This document shows, piece by piece, positions 9,201-17,824 of a stretch of 44,625 bases of DNA. Position 1 is the first letter of the stretch, and every line of letters begins with the position of its first letter. The notes under the pieces were generated by a model. It had not been told where the DNA came from. It did no database searches and worked only from the letters and a program-made list of their open reading frames with translations. The position numbers and the translations under genes are program-made. This DNA is from Devosia psychrophila (lineage in GTDB: Bacteria > Pseudomonadota > Alphaproteobacteria > Rhizobiales > Devosiaceae), in contig NZ_LAPV01000126.1 in the NCBI RefSeq assembly GCF_000971275.1, positions 1 to 44,625 on the forward strand. The letters run 5' to 3'.

Positions 9201-10559
9201 GATGCTGTCACCCAGGGCAGCTTCGATCTCGGCCGAGCCGGCAATGCCCGACAGCGTGCCATCGCCGTTGAAGGTAACGCGACGGGTAGCCGGATCGCTG
9301 AGGTTGGCGGCGACGCCACCGAGGTTGAGCGACAGGCTGTTGGCGGCAAATCCGTCGGTCTCGAAGCCGGCAATCGCCAGCGTCGAGGTCCAGTCTTCGC
9401 CGGTTTCGCCAAACGACACGGCCAGTTGCGCCGAGCCGACACGGGTGGCGCTGCCCGGCACCGGCAGGGTGACCTTGCCGCCAGAAGGATCGGCGACCAC
9501 GGCATTGAGCGTCAGGCGGCGCAGGAAATTGTCGGCCGTGGTATCAGCCGCGGCTTCGAGTGACAGTTGCCCGCCGCTTAGGCGCAAGCCGGTGATCGAA
9601 ATGCCGCCTTCCGAACGAACCAAGGCGTTGACGGTCAGCGAAGTTTCGGCGCCAAAGAAGGGTCGGTAGGTTTCGGCGATCAGCGTGGACAACGGACCGC
9701 GCAGGTCGGTGGCTATGGCGATGCCCTCGGGCGTCTGGTTGATCGTCGCGACGCCCGACAACGCCGTTTGGCCATTGGCCTGCAGTTGCAAGTCAGTGCG
9801 CAGGTCGGTCACCGCGCCGCTGCCCTTGAGCGTCAGCGTGACGGCGGGGCGACCATCGATATTGAGCAGGTTGGCGATGACGCCGTTCTCGGGCTCGACC
9901 AGCGCGAGATTGAGATTGATGTTCTTTTCAGCATTGGCATAGACAACGTCGAGATCGAGCGTACCGCCCGGACCATCGAGACGCACGATATCGAGATTGG
10001 TGGTGAGGTTGCCGCCTTCCAGCGTCAGCGCGCCGGCCAGCGAAATTTCCGAACCGAGGCCGAAGACATTTTCGCCGAAAGTCACCTTGGGAATGCTGAG
10101 TTCCTGCAGGTTGATGGCCACCGGGAATTCCGGAACTTGAAAGCCGCTGGCTTCGGGCGCCGGCAGGTCTACCGCGCCTTCGACCGGGACGGCATTGCGG
10201 ATATATTCGATCGAGTCGGCCTTGAGCGACTGCACGTCGAGCCGGCCGAGCAGCAGCGCGCCCTGGTTCCAGGTGAGCGTAGCATTGTTGACGCGCAGCC
10301 AGACGCCCTCGGCATCGGAAATGGTGATCTCGCGCACAGAGACATTGGAGCCCAGTGCACCATCGATATTGGACAGTCGAATCTGCCGTTCGGGCGTCGA
10401 CAGGCGGTCCTGCACGAAATTGGTCAGCCAGTCCTTCTGCTCTTCATTGCCCATGGTGAGCACTTCGACAGCGTCCTGCGCAAGCCCAGGCGCGGCAAGG
10501 CCGAAGGTTAAGAGCAGGACGACGATCAGGCGTCGCGCGAGATTGGTGAACCGGGCCAT
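6222..10559 (-). CDS. tamB: TamB, inner-membrane-anchored translocation and assembly protein
   Basis: A 1445-residue AsmA/TamB-family protein. An N-terminal hydrophobic segment (LIVVLLLTFGLAAPGLA, residues 11-27) anchors or exports it. A very long region of repeating short beta strands follows, expected to form the hydrophobic-groove beta-helix that spans the periplasm. The C-terminus has the TamB (DUF490) domain, with LSRLIFKRSMGELSPLQLAKLAG and the closing FYEKDY. Family members work with TamA in outer-membrane protein assembly and phospholipid transport. The ATG overlaps the tamA stop by one base (TGATG), so tamA and tamB are coupled, as in many proteobacteria. Confidence 0.93.
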   Translation of the reverse strand: MARFTNLARRLIVVLLLTFGLAAPGLAQDAVEVLTMGNEEQKDWLTNFVQDRLSTPERQIRLSNIDGALGSNVSVREITISDAEGVWLRVNNATLTWNQGALLLGRLDVQSLKADSIEYIRNAVPVEGAVDLPAPEASGFQVPEFPVAINLQELSIPKVTFGENVFGLGSEISLAGALTLEGGNLTTNLDIVRLDGPGGTLDLDVVYANAEKNINLNLALVEPENGVIANLLNIDGRPAVTLTLKGSGAVTDLRTDLQLQANGQTALSGVATINQTPEGIAIATDLRGPLSTLIAETYRPFFGAETSLTVNALVRSEGGISITGLRLSGGQLSLEAAADTTADNFLRRLTLNAVVADPSGGKVTLPVPGSATRVGSAQLAVSFGETGEDWTSTLAIAGFETDGFAANSLSLNLGGVAANLSDPATRRVTFNGDGTLSGIAGSAEIEAALGDSIGLGIAGLWEAGQPVKVAELRVVGQALILALTGQLDNLDFIGDINLETASIAPFSGLAGRDLDGGLALRINGTIQPLSGGFDVALDGTGTNLSINDEVADGLLAGAVSLSGRVARTEAGLLADNFRVSNDQLQVVADGTYSSAVADFAFDLDLSDLALLSEQASGALKVVGTAKGADNLIDLNLDATVADGRLAGRTLRDATVAFDGRYAVDRLDGSISGAAALDGYRATLAVGVSVTPSEQALADIDFQAAGTRITGGLTRELLTGMINGGLTLVSPDVSVPAALALLDAKGAVNAEVNLAPVDGKQGATVRGDVRGLVVNDITVGAADINATIGDLFGVPVIDGSANASNVSAAGVDVTTLTAKATQSGTTTSFDAQAALATGTDVDVAGSLTPVDDGYRLAVDRAQLQQGTLSARLAQPTVLQVAGSDIALDAVRFDVGSGSVTATGSAGETLSIVLDVNALPLSIANAIAPDLGLAGTLNGRVNIAGTGSDPQVSFEAQVAGVNAAAISEFGVAPLTASASGSFRNGAVTLASLRANGSGGLTISGSGTVPLAGNGLNLSLQGSAPLALGNRFVADRGGQISGVVTLDARVTGSLASPQFGGRISTSGAGYVDPELNLRITGLAGSASLNGDSLVIDSLSGGLSTGGTVSASGSVGLSGGLPANIRVALNSARYADGNIFVATLSGNLALTGNLTGSPLLSGDVLVEEANITVPENFGGGAKLIDVEHIRTPPAVEQTLQRAKIDDASGAPIPQTRPTGVVLDINVSAPNQIFVRGRGLDAEVGGSVRITGPVNNVQPVGGFELIRGRLAILGQRVTFESGTVTLVGDLDPFLNFVARTEGEGITVFVTVAGRASDIDVSFTSSPMLPQDEVLSRLIFKRSMGELSPLQLAKLAGAAAELVGGGGNGLVDSLRGAAGLADLDIVTDDQGNVAVQAGTYIQDNVYLGVQAGAGGQSKVTINLDVTGDLKVTGAAGQDGNSSLGVFYEKDY

Positions 10560-12478
10560 CAGAAGGACTGCCCTATGCCGACATAAATTGCGTAATCGGG
10601 ATCGCTCGCACGCTTGTTGAGCGGCACAGCGAAGTCGAGCCGCAACGGGCCGAGGCCGGTGTAATAGCGGATGCCGACACCGGCGCCGATACGCAGGTCT
10701 TCGAGCGCCGGGAACCGGTCTGCCGCCACATAGCCGGCATCGACGAAGCCGACAACGCCGATGTCCTGGGTGACCTTGGCGCGGGCCTCGATCGAGCCTT
10801 CGAGCAGGTAGCGCCCGCCAGTGACCACGCCCGCGCCATTGTCGACGCCAATAGACTTGAACGCATAGCCACGCACCGATCCGCCACCGCCGGCAAAGAA
10901 CAGTTTGTCGGGCGGAATTTCCGCGAGGCCCGGCCCAAGCAACACACCCGCCTTGAGGCGCGCGGCAAGCACGTAAGGATCGTCTTCGCCGAAGCCGAAA
11001 TAGGTGCGGCCCTCAACGGTCAGCCGGGCGGCGGTGTTCTGGTAGTTCAGCTCGTAGAACGGCTCAAGATTCACCGCGCCATACCAACCCTGGGTGGCAT
11101 CAACCTTGTCATTGCGGAAATCCAGCACCGCGCCGCTGTAGAGCCCGATGGTCTTGAAATCGCGGGTGCCGAACACGTCGTCAAAGCGATTGATCTCGAA
11201 CTGTGCGCCAGCTTCGAGGGTGATCTGGTCGGAGAGGATATGGGTCAAGCCGGCGCGACCAGAGGCCGAGGTCTCGGAATAGGTTGGATAGAGGGTGCGC
11301 TCCGCCGCGACCGAGGCGACGAAATCGGTGTCTGGGGTGAAAACGCCCGGCTTAGTGAAGGTGCCACCGAAGAAATAGTCGAACTGGGTGGAATCCAGCG
11401 GAAAGCCGATACTGGCGACGCGGGCATCGAGCCGCAGCCGCTCGGCCTGGCCAAACAGGTTGCGCCAGAGATGGAAGCCTTCGACGCCGAGCCCGTCGAT
11501 GGTGGAATAGGTAGCGCCAGCACCAAAGCGGCGACCGGGCAGTTCCTGCACGATCAACTGGTACGGCAGCAGGGCATCGGCGCCAATGGAATCCGCCGCT
11601 TCGAGCCGCGCCGCGCGGAACACTTCGAGCCGGTCGAGCCGCTTCTGCGCCAACGCGACCTCGTCGGGATCGTATTCTTCGCCCACGGTGAGACCGGTCT
11701 GGCGCCGTACGAAATCGGGATCCATGCGCTCGGTACCGGTGACAGCCACTTCGCCAAAGGCCGCCTTGGCACCCGGATTGACCGTGATGGTGACATCGAC
11801 GAGGTTGACCCCATGATCGGCCACCACGTCGCGCGCGGCGATGACTGCCTTGGCATAGCCCTGCTGCCGCCAGGCTTCGAGCGCCAGTTGCTCGGCCTGC
11901 AGGATCACCGATGATTTCGCGACAAGACCGGCGGCAAACCCCTTGTTCGACGGCAGGTCGACCTGGTCGTAGGGGTCGTTGCTGACCGGCGCCTGGTTGG
12001 CCACGGACACACTGTTGAAGCGGAATTCCGGGCCTGGATCGACCACGATGGCCACCTCGACCGGATCGGGCAACTTGACATCGGGCGCAAGATTGGAGGC
12101 TTCGACACCGCCGACGCGTATGGAAACCGTGCCGCCGTAATAGCCTTCGTTATAGAGCGCTGCGATGACGCGGCGGTAGTCGCCGCGCGCCTTGGCGAGC
12201 AGGCCAGCTGCGCCCGATGCCGGCTCGCTCTCGTCGGCAATCAGCGCCGAAGCATTGCGGACTGCACTCTCGAGCGCGCCGGTTGCGTTGATGACTACGG
12301 TGGCGATGTAGGGCTGCGGATCGGCAATCACAGCCTCTTCGTCGACCTCGTCCTCAAAGAACTTCATGCCGAAGAGTTCAAAGGCAGCAGCCGGCGATGC
12401 TGCCGCGCCGAACCCGGCAAGGGCAACACACAAGGCACTCATGCTCATTACCAGACGCACGATACGCAAGTGCACCAA
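10559..12478 (-). CDS. tamA: TamA, Omp85-family outer-membrane assembly protein
   Basis: A 639-residue Omp85 protein: a signal peptide (ending near ASPAAAFE), POTRA-like domains (for example DVKLPDPVEVAIVVDPGPEF and VNLVDVTITVNPGAKAAFGE), then a C-terminal 16-strand barrel with the conserved loop motif SVRGYAFKS and the final strand YAIYVGIGQSF ending in Phe. It is the outer-membrane partner of TamB. The start is unclear. The longest frame begins with TTG at 12478 behind a weak GGCGGGA site; in-frame ATGs at 12448 and 12442 would shorten the signal peptide. Transcription probably starts in 12479-12661. Confidence 0.93.
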   Translation of the reverse strand: MVHLRIVRLVMSMSALCVALAGFGAAASPAAAFELFGMKFFEDEVDEEAVIADPQPYIATVVINATGALESAVRNASALIADESEPASGAAGLLAKARGDYRRVIAALYNEGYYGGTVSIRVGGVEASNLAPDVKLPDPVEVAIVVDPGPEFRFNSVSVANQAPVSNDPYDQVDLPSNKGFAAGLVAKSSVILQAEQLALEAWRQQGYAKAVIAARDVVADHGVNLVDVTITVNPGAKAAFGEVAVTGTERMDPDFVRRQTGLTVGEEYDPDEVALAQKRLDRLEVFRAARLEAADSIGADALLPYQLIVQELPGRRFGAGATYSTIDGLGVEGFHLWRNLFGQAERLRLDARVASIGFPLDSTQFDYFFGGTFTKPGVFTPDTDFVASVAAERTLYPTYSETSASGRAGLTHILSDQITLEAGAQFEINRFDDVFGTRDFKTIGLYSGAVLDFRNDKVDATQGWYGAVNLEPFYELNYQNTAARLTVEGRTYFGFGEDDPYVLAARLKAGVLLGPGLAEIPPDKLFFAGGGGSVRGYAFKSIGVDNGAGVVTGGRYLLEGSIEARAKVTQDIGVVGFVDAGYVAADRFPALEDLRIGAGVGIRYYTGLGPLRLDFAVPLNKRASDPDYAIYVGIGQSF

Positions 12479-12661
12479 TCCCGCCCGTTACGCTTCAACC
12501 AGATAGGCAGAAGCTCAAATTGCCCCGTCCGGGCGAAGATTCCGTTAAGGACCTTCGGCCGAAGTGACGATTTTACGACCATCCCATGGCGGGAAACAAC
12601 CTCTGGTGGAATTTGTCCCGAATTGTCAGGCAGACCGTGGCCGATGAGCAACGCGATATCC

Positions 12662-14611
12662 TCATTCGCGCGCCAGTGCTTCCACTGGATCCAGCCGTGC
12701 CGCCGAACGTGCCGGCATGAAGCCGAAGACCACCCCGATCAGGCTGGCTGAGGCGATGGCGAGGATGATGGATTCGGCAGAATAGCTGACCTTGGCTCCG
12801 GTCACCAACGCGGTCAGCAGGCTCCCCAGCCCGAAACTCAGCCCAACTCCGGCCGCACCGCCGACGAAACACACAAGCACCGCTTCGATGAGGAACTGCC
12901 GCAGGATATCGCCACGCCGGGCGCCGACGGCCATGCGGATGCCGATCTCCTTGGTACGCTCGGACACGCTGACCAGCATGATGTTCATCACCCCGATGCC
13001 GCCCACCACCAGCGAGATCACCGCAATGGTCGAGATCAGCAGCGTCAGCGTCGCCGCCGTCGATTCGATGGTGTCGCGAATGGTAGCGGTGTTCTGCAGG
13101 AAAAAATCGGTCTTGCCGCCATGCAGCCGGGTCAGCATTTCGGTGATCTCGGTCTCGGCCCGCGCCATGTCGTAGTCGTCGCTGACGCGGATGGCGATCG
13201 AGCCGAGATAGGACTGGCCCAAGACGCGATCCATCGCGGTCGTATAGGGAACATAGACGTTGGCGCTGTTGCCGCCCGGGCCGAAGCCGGTGACATTTTC
13301 AACCACGCCGATTACCCGCACCGGCACGCGGCCGAGCATGATGACCTGCCCGATAGGATCTTCGCCGTTGACGAAAAAGGCGGCCCGCGCGTTGCCGTCG
13401 ATCACTGCTTCCTGCGTGCGCTGGGTGATGCTGGTCTCGGTGAAGCCGACGCCTTCGGCAAACACCCGGCCATTGACCTGGAAGAAGCCCTCGCCGACGC
13501 CGGTAATCGAGGCAGTGGACGAGGTGTTGCGGAACAGCACCGTTGAATTGGACGAAACCTGCGGCGTGACGCTATCGGCATAGGGCTGCGTGGCGAGTGC
13601 ATCGGCGTCTGACGGCAGTAGCGTCTGGATGCGATTGCTGCGCCGGTCACCGAAACCGCTGCCTGGATAGATATTGATCGTATTGGTGCCGATCGAGGAG
13701 ATATTGGCCAACACGGTTTCCTGGCTGCCCTGCCCCAAGGCCACAACGCTCACCACCGACGCGATGCCGATGATGATGCCAAGCATGGTCAGAAAGGTTC
13801 GCAGCTTGTGTGCGATCATTGCGCGCAGCGCCATGCGCAGGGCCTCGACGCTGCGGTCAAAACCTTCGCGCCAGCGCGCAATCCGGCGCATGTTCTCCTT
13901 GACGCGACTGGTCTGGATGGCGCCTTGCTTGCGAGTATCGCCAATGATCACGCCATCGGAAATCTCGATGGTGCGCTGTGCCTGCGCCGCGATCAGCGGA
14001 TCATGCGTAACGATGATGATAGTATGGCCATCGGCATGCAACTCATGCAGCAGTGCCATCAATTCCTTGCCGCTCTTGCTGTCGAGCGCGCCGGTCGGCT
14101 CGTCGGCGAGAATGACCTCGCCGCCATTCATCAGCGCCCGCGCCACGCTGACGCGCTGCTGCTGGCCACCCGAAAGTGCGTTGGGCCGATGGTCGAGCCG
14201 ATCGCCAAGCCCGAGCCGGGTAAGCAGTTCGATCGCCCGCTTGCGGCGGGCCGTACCGTCTACGCCTGCATAAATGGCGGGGATTTCAACATTCTCTACA
14301 GCATCGAGATCGGGCAGCAGTTGATAGCGCTGGAAAATGAAGCCGAAATGCTCACGCCGCAGCTCGGCCAGGGCATCTGGTCCCAGCTTGCCGATGTCGC
14401 GCCCGTCGAACTTGTAGCTTCCGGCCGTAGCGCGGTCGAGACAGCCGAGAATGTTCATCAGCGTCGACTTGCCGGAGCCGGACTGGCCGATGATTGCCAC
14501 AAGCTCGCCCTGGTGGATATCGAGGTCGACATCCTTGAGCACGGTCACCGTCTCGGCGCCTGTCTGGAACTGGCGGGTCAGCCCGCGCAGCGAAATGATA
14601 GGATCGGCCAT
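12662..14611 (-). CDS. macB: MacB-type ABC efflux ATPase/permease
   Basis: A 649-residue type VII ABC protein. The N-terminal ATPase has Walker A GQSGSGKST (42-50), signature ALSGGQQQR and Walker B VILADEPTGALD. A membrane helix follows (FLTMLGIIIGIASVVSVVAL), then a large periplasmic MacB_PCD domain with FtsX-like fold, and three C-terminal helices containing the conserved NIMLVSVSERTKEIGIRMAV. Length and order match MacB. It works with the adaptor MacA and a TolC-type outer-membrane channel to expel macrolides, peptides or siderophores from the periplasm; no tolC gene lies in the window. The ATG overlaps the macA stop by one base. Confidence 0.92.
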   Translation of the reverse strand: MADPIISLRGLTRQFQTGAETVTVLKDVDLDIHQGELVAIIGQSGSGKSTLMNILGCLDRATAGSYKFDGRDIGKLGPDALAELRREHFGFIFQRYQLLPDLDAVENVEIPAIYAGVDGTARRKRAIELLTRLGLGDRLDHRPNALSGGQQQRVSVARALMNGGEVILADEPTGALDSKSGKELMALLHELHADGHTIIIVTHDPLIAAQAQRTIEISDGVIIGDTRKQGAIQTSRVKENMRRIARWREGFDRSVEALRMALRAMIAHKLRTFLTMLGIIIGIASVVSVVALGQGSQETVLANISSIGTNTINIYPGSGFGDRRSNRIQTLLPSDADALATQPYADSVTPQVSSNSTVLFRNTSSTASITGVGEGFFQVNGRVFAEGVGFTETSITQRTQEAVIDGNARAAFFVNGEDPIGQVIMLGRVPVRVIGVVENVTGFGPGGNSANVYVPYTTAMDRVLGQSYLGSIAIRVSDDYDMARAETEITEMLTRLHGGKTDFFLQNTATIRDTIESTAATLTLLISTIAVISLVVGGIGVMNIMLVSVSERTKEIGIRMAVGARRGDILRQFLIEAVLVCFVGGAAGVGLSFGLGSLLTALVTGAKVSYSAESIILAIASASLIGVVFGFMPARSAARLDPVEALARE

Positions 14612-15840
14612 CAGCGGCGGCCGCCGAAACCGCCACCGCCAATGCCGGGTATTCCACCGAAGCCGCCGCTTGGCTGTCCGCCGGTCGCGCGTGCAGAGCT
14701 GGCAACATTGCTGACCACCTGTTCGCCCTCCTCGAGGCCCGACTTGATCTCGGCCACCACATTGTTATTGAGTCCGACCTCGATGCGACGGGGCTCCTGC
14801 ACCAGCGTTGCCGGGTCATAGACCATCACCATGGCATTGCCCTCGGGATCGCGCCTCGTAACCAGCGCCGACGACAGCACCAGCGCATTCTCGACCTCGT
14901 CAAGCACGATGGTGACTTGCGCCGTCATCGAAATGCGAAGCTTGTGATCGGGGTTGGGTACGTCGAACAGCCCGTTATAATAAATGGCGGTATCGGTCGA
15001 GGCGGTGTCCGAACCGATCGAGGTTGGCGCCGGCTCGACCTCGCGCAGCTTGGCATCGATCTGCACATCAGGCTCGCCAAGGATCGTGAAATACACCCGC
15101 TGCCCGGCCGCAACCCGCACCACGTCGGCCTCGGAAATCTCGGCCTTGATCACCATGGTATCGAGATCGGCGATTTTAACGATGGTGGGAATGGTCTGGT
15201 TGGCGTTGACAGTCTGGCCGGCCTCCACCAGCAAGGCAACGATGGTGCCATCGCTCGGCGCCACAATTTTGGTGCGGGCCAGGTTCAGTTCAGCCGACTC
15301 GACGCTAAGTTCGGATTGCGTGATCTGTGCGTCGAGCTGGTCGATTTGCGCCAGCGCTGAATCAACTGCTGCTTGCGCGGTTTCAAGATCTGTTTGCGAC
15401 ACGAGGCTATTGGCGTTGAGCTGCTGATTGCGGGAAAAAGCCGCTTCGGCCTTGGCGAGGCTGGCCTGCTGGTTGCGCTTCTGCGCCTCGATGCCGGCCA
15501 GTACTGCCTGCGCCGTCTTGACCGCGTTTTCCTGATCGAGGCTATCGATCTCGACGATCAGGTCGCCCTTCTCGACGCGCTGGCCCAGCGACACATGCAC
15601 TGAATCGATGCGGCCCGACACTTCGGCACCCACCGCCACCAAGGAATTGGCCTGCAGCACGCCTGAGGCCAGCACGGTTTGCTCGATGCTGTCGCGCTCG
15701 ACCGGCACGGTATTTGGCACGATGGCCGCTTCCGGCTGCACCATGAAATACCACCAGGCACCGCCACAGGCACCCGCCACGACCACCAGCATCAACAGCC
15801 ACTTCAGAAAGCTCTTCAACCCGCAAAATCCCGCAATCAT
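14611..15840 (-). CDS. macA: MacA-type periplasmic adaptor (HlyD/RND family)
   Basis: A 409-residue membrane-fusion protein. An N-terminal anchor helix (LKWLLMLVVVAGACGGAWWY) is followed by the first half of the lipoyl domain (VAVGAEVSGRIDSVHV), a coiled-coil hairpin of about 100 residues rich in A, Q and E, the second lipoyl half (KIVAPSDGTIVALLVEAGQT), and beta-barrel and membrane-proximal domains. The tail is a Gly-rich low-complexity stretch (GGFGGIPGIGGGGFGG). The ATG at 15840 has no clear ribosome site, and a start a few codons downstream is possible. It stabilises MacB and bridges it to the outer-membrane channel. Confidence 0.9.
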   Translation of the reverse strand: MIAGFCGLKSFLKWLLMLVVVAGACGGAWWYFMVQPEAAIVPNTVPVERDSIEQTVLASGVLQANSLVAVGAEVSGRIDSVHVSLGQRVEKGDLIVEIDSLDQENAVKTAQAVLAGIEAQKRNQQASLAKAEAAFSRNQQLNANSLVSQTDLETAQAAVDSALAQIDQLDAQITQSELSVESAELNLARTKIVAPSDGTIVALLVEAGQTVNANQTIPTIVKIADLDTMVIKAEISEADVVRVAAGQRVYFTILGEPDVQIDAKLREVEPAPTSIGSDTASTDTAIYYNGLFDVPNPDHKLRISMTAQVTIVLDEVENALVLSSALVTRRDPEGNAMVMVYDPATLVQEPRRIEVGLNNNVVAEIKSGLEEGEQVVSNVASSARATGGQPSGGFGGIPGIGGGGFGGRR

Positions 15841-15978
15841 TGATGTGCTGCAATGTAATACGCATGGCCCCCGAGTTCACGTTAGGACTTGGTAAGGTTG
15901 CAAACCATTTCGCGAGGTTGACGGCAGAGGCCTGCCCGGTCCACCCTCTCCGCCTCCACGACCGTCAGGACTTTTCCC

Positions 15979-16752
15979 ATGTATCAGCTGCTCGATCCCA
16001 GCCGCTTCGTCGTCTTCATTACCGGCGCCACCTCGGGCTTCGGCGCCGCCGCTGCGCGCCGCTACGTCGCCGCTGGCGGCAAGGTGATCGCGACCGGGCG
16101 CCGCAAGGAGCGGCTGGAGGAATTGCAGGCCGAGCTGGGCGCTGAAAACTGCCACATCATCGAACTCGACGTCCGCGACCGCCATGCCATCGATGCTGCC
16201 ATTGCCGCCCTGCCCGCGCCGTTTGCCGGCATCAATATCGTGCTGGCCAACGCCGGCCTGGCTCTGGGCCTGCAGCCTGCCGCCGAGACCGACATCACGG
16301 ACTGGGAGACCATGATCGCCACCAATATCACCGGGCTCGCCTATACCGTGCGCGCGCTGCTGCCGGGCCTGATCGCGCGTGGCGGCGGCCATGTGGTGAC
16401 GCTTGGGTCGGTAGCTGGCGATTATCCCTATCCGGGCGGCTCGGTCTATGGCGCCACGAAGGCCTTCGTGAAGCAACTGGCGCTCAACCTGCGCGCGGAC
16501 GTGCAGGGCAAGAATATCCGCGTCACCAATATCGAGCCTGGCCTGACCGAGACCGAGTTTTCGCTGGTCCGCTTCAAGGGCGACGAGGGCAAGGCATCCA
16601 AGCCCTATGAGGGCACCAAGGCGATGAACGCCGAAGATATTGCCGAGACCATCTTCTGGAGCACGACGTTGCCCGCCCATGTCAACGTCAACCGGCTGCA
16701 GGTGATGGCGACAACGCAGGCGTTCGGTCCGTTCGATATCTATCGCGGCTGA
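15979..16752 (+). CDS. ydfG: YdfG-like short-chain dehydrogenase (NADP 3-hydroxy acid dehydrogenase)
   Basis: A 257-residue classical SDR. The NADP-binding motif TGATSGFG lies at 15-22, followed by the phosphate-binding basic pair GRRKERL. The NAG motif is at 91-93, and the catalytic triad is Ser144, Tyr157 and Lys161 (SVYGATKAF). Beyond the general SDR fold it carries YdfG signatures: IEPGLTETEFSLVRFKGDEG and STTLPAHVNVN. YdfG oxidises serine and 3-hydroxy acids and reduces malonic semialdehyde. An AGGA site precedes the ATG. It ends 93 bases before the oxygenase gene and reads the same way, so it may share a transcript with the Rieske genes. Confidence 0.88.
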   Translation: MYQLLDPSRFVVFITGATSGFGAAAARRYVAAGGKVIATGRRKERLEELQAELGAENCHIIELDVRDRHAIDAAIAALPAPFAGINIVLANAGLALGLQPAAETDITDWETMIATNITGLAYTVRALLPGLIARGGGHVVTLGSVAGDYPYPGGSVYGATKAFVKQLALNLRADVQGKNIRVTNIEPGLTETEFSLVRFKGDEGKASKPYEGTKAMNAEDIAETIFWSTTLPAHVNVNRLQVMATTQAFGPFDIYRG

Positions 16753-16845
16753 ATCCCATGCCCGAGGCGCATGGCCCGTGTCAGCAAGTTTGGGCTGACA
16801 CTGATCTGCCATGCGCCTATGCTCCAATAAATGTTGAGATCATCC

Positions 16846-17739
16846 ATGTCGTCCATCGATCCCGTCACCCGCGACCTCTGGCAGGTCATCGCCGCCACCG
16901 ATGAAATTACCGTCGGCGTGGTGGAGGCCACCCTGCTGCTCGATACGCGTATCGCGCTGACCCGCGACAGCGACGGCAGCCCCGTCGTCTGGCTACGCCG
17001 CGATGAGGAACAGGGCGACGAGATCGACCCCGCGAGCGTGCTCGACCGCCTGCCGGCCATTACTGGCTACGGCTATATCTGGACCAGCCTGGGCAATCCC
17101 CCCAAGGAGCTGTTTCCGATCCCAGAGTATGCCGAAAGCGACCGAGTCAATATGAGCTGCGGCTCGATCGGCATCCATGTTTCTGCACCTAGAGCAGTCG
17201 AGAACTTCCTCGACATGGGCCACTTCCCCTACGTCCACACCGACATTCTCGGCGCCGAGCCGCATACCGAGGTCAAGGAATATGACGTCGAGGTTTCCGA
17301 GGAACGCGACGAAGTGCTGGCCACCAAATGCAAGTTCTTCCAGCCCCGCGCCGCGCTATCGGCTATCGATGGGATGGAAGTCGAATATGTCTATCGCGTG
17401 CCGCACCCGTTCTGCGCGGTGCTCTACAAATCCTCGCCCGAGGCACCCGAACGCCGCGACGTCATCGCGATTTTTCTGCAGCCGATGACCGAAGAACGCT
17501 GCCGCGCCCACCTGCTCCAGTCGATGATCGACAGCACCTCGACCATCACCGACCTGCGCCGCTTCCAGCAGACCATTTTCGGCCAGGACAAGCCGATCCT
17601 CGAAAACCAGTTCCCCAAGCGCCTGCCACTCGACCCGCGCTCGGAAACCCCGATCCGCGCCGATAAAAGCGCCATTGCCTACCGCCGCTGGCTCAGCCAG
17701 AAGGGCATAACCTACGGCGTCATCCCGGTGGCGAGCTAG
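16846..17739 (+). CDS. Rieske-oxygenase catalytic subunit that has lost its Rieske cluster site
   Basis: About 297 residues. The second half is a normal Rieske-oxygenase catalytic domain. In numbering from the upstream ATG at 16831, NFLDMGHFPYVH gives Asp128, His131 and His136, the D-x2-H-x4-H spacing of bridging Asp and iron-binding histidines. GQDKPILENQ gives Asp253, the usual third iron ligand. The first 100 residues follow a Rieske domain at both ends (LWQVIAATDEITVGVV; GYGYIWTSLGNPPKELFPIP), but the two cluster loops (CxH and CxxH) are absent and replaced by an acidic stretch (RRDEEQGDEID). The protein cannot hold a 2Fe-2S cluster itself. The next gene supplies an intact Rieske domain. 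I prefer the ATG at 16846, which has a GAG site. The substrate is unknown. Confidence 0.85.
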   Translation: MSSIDPVTRDLWQVIAATDEITVGVVEATLLLDTRIALTRDSDGSPVVWLRRDEEQGDEIDPASVLDRLPAITGYGYIWTSLGNPPKELFPIPEYAESDRVNMSCGSIGIHVSAPRAVENFLDMGHFPYVHTDILGAEPHTEVKEYDVEVSEERDEVLATKCKFFQPRAALSAIDGMEVEYVYRVPHPFCAVLYKSSPEAPERRDVIAIFLQPMTEERCRAHLLQSMIDSTSTITDLRRFQQTIFGQDKPILENQFPKRLPLDPRSETPIRADKSAIAYRRWLSQKGITYGVIPVAS

Positions 17740-17782
17740 GATTGCAGCGAACCTCGTACGCCAAGGTTCGCCGAAGACGACC

Positions 17783-17820
17783 TCATCCGATCGTGGCGCG
17801 ATCCAATGCTTTTCGGATGA
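17783..17820 (+). promoter_or_regulatory. Inverted repeat covering the ribosome site of the Rieske-reductase gene
   Basis: TCATCCGA (17783-17790) and TCGGATGA (17813-17820) are perfect 8-base inverted arms. The right arm includes the GGA that is the only ribosome-site candidate for the ATG at 17825. In mRNA this stem would hide the site, so it could tune translation of the reductase relative to the oxygenase subunit. A second, weaker inverted repeat (CGAACCT/AGGTTCG) lies at 17748-17770. Function is inferred. Confidence 0.45.
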
Positions 17821-17824
17821 TCCC

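Noticed and set aside
13808..14821. 337-codon plus-strand frame opposite macB
   Set aside because: Antisense shadow of the MacB ATPase and the end of macA; no family resemblance.
12662..15840. LolCDE-type lipoprotein exporter for the ABC pair
   Set aside because: The protein fuses ATPase and permease in MacB order and is coupled to an HlyD-type adaptor, which Lol systems lack.
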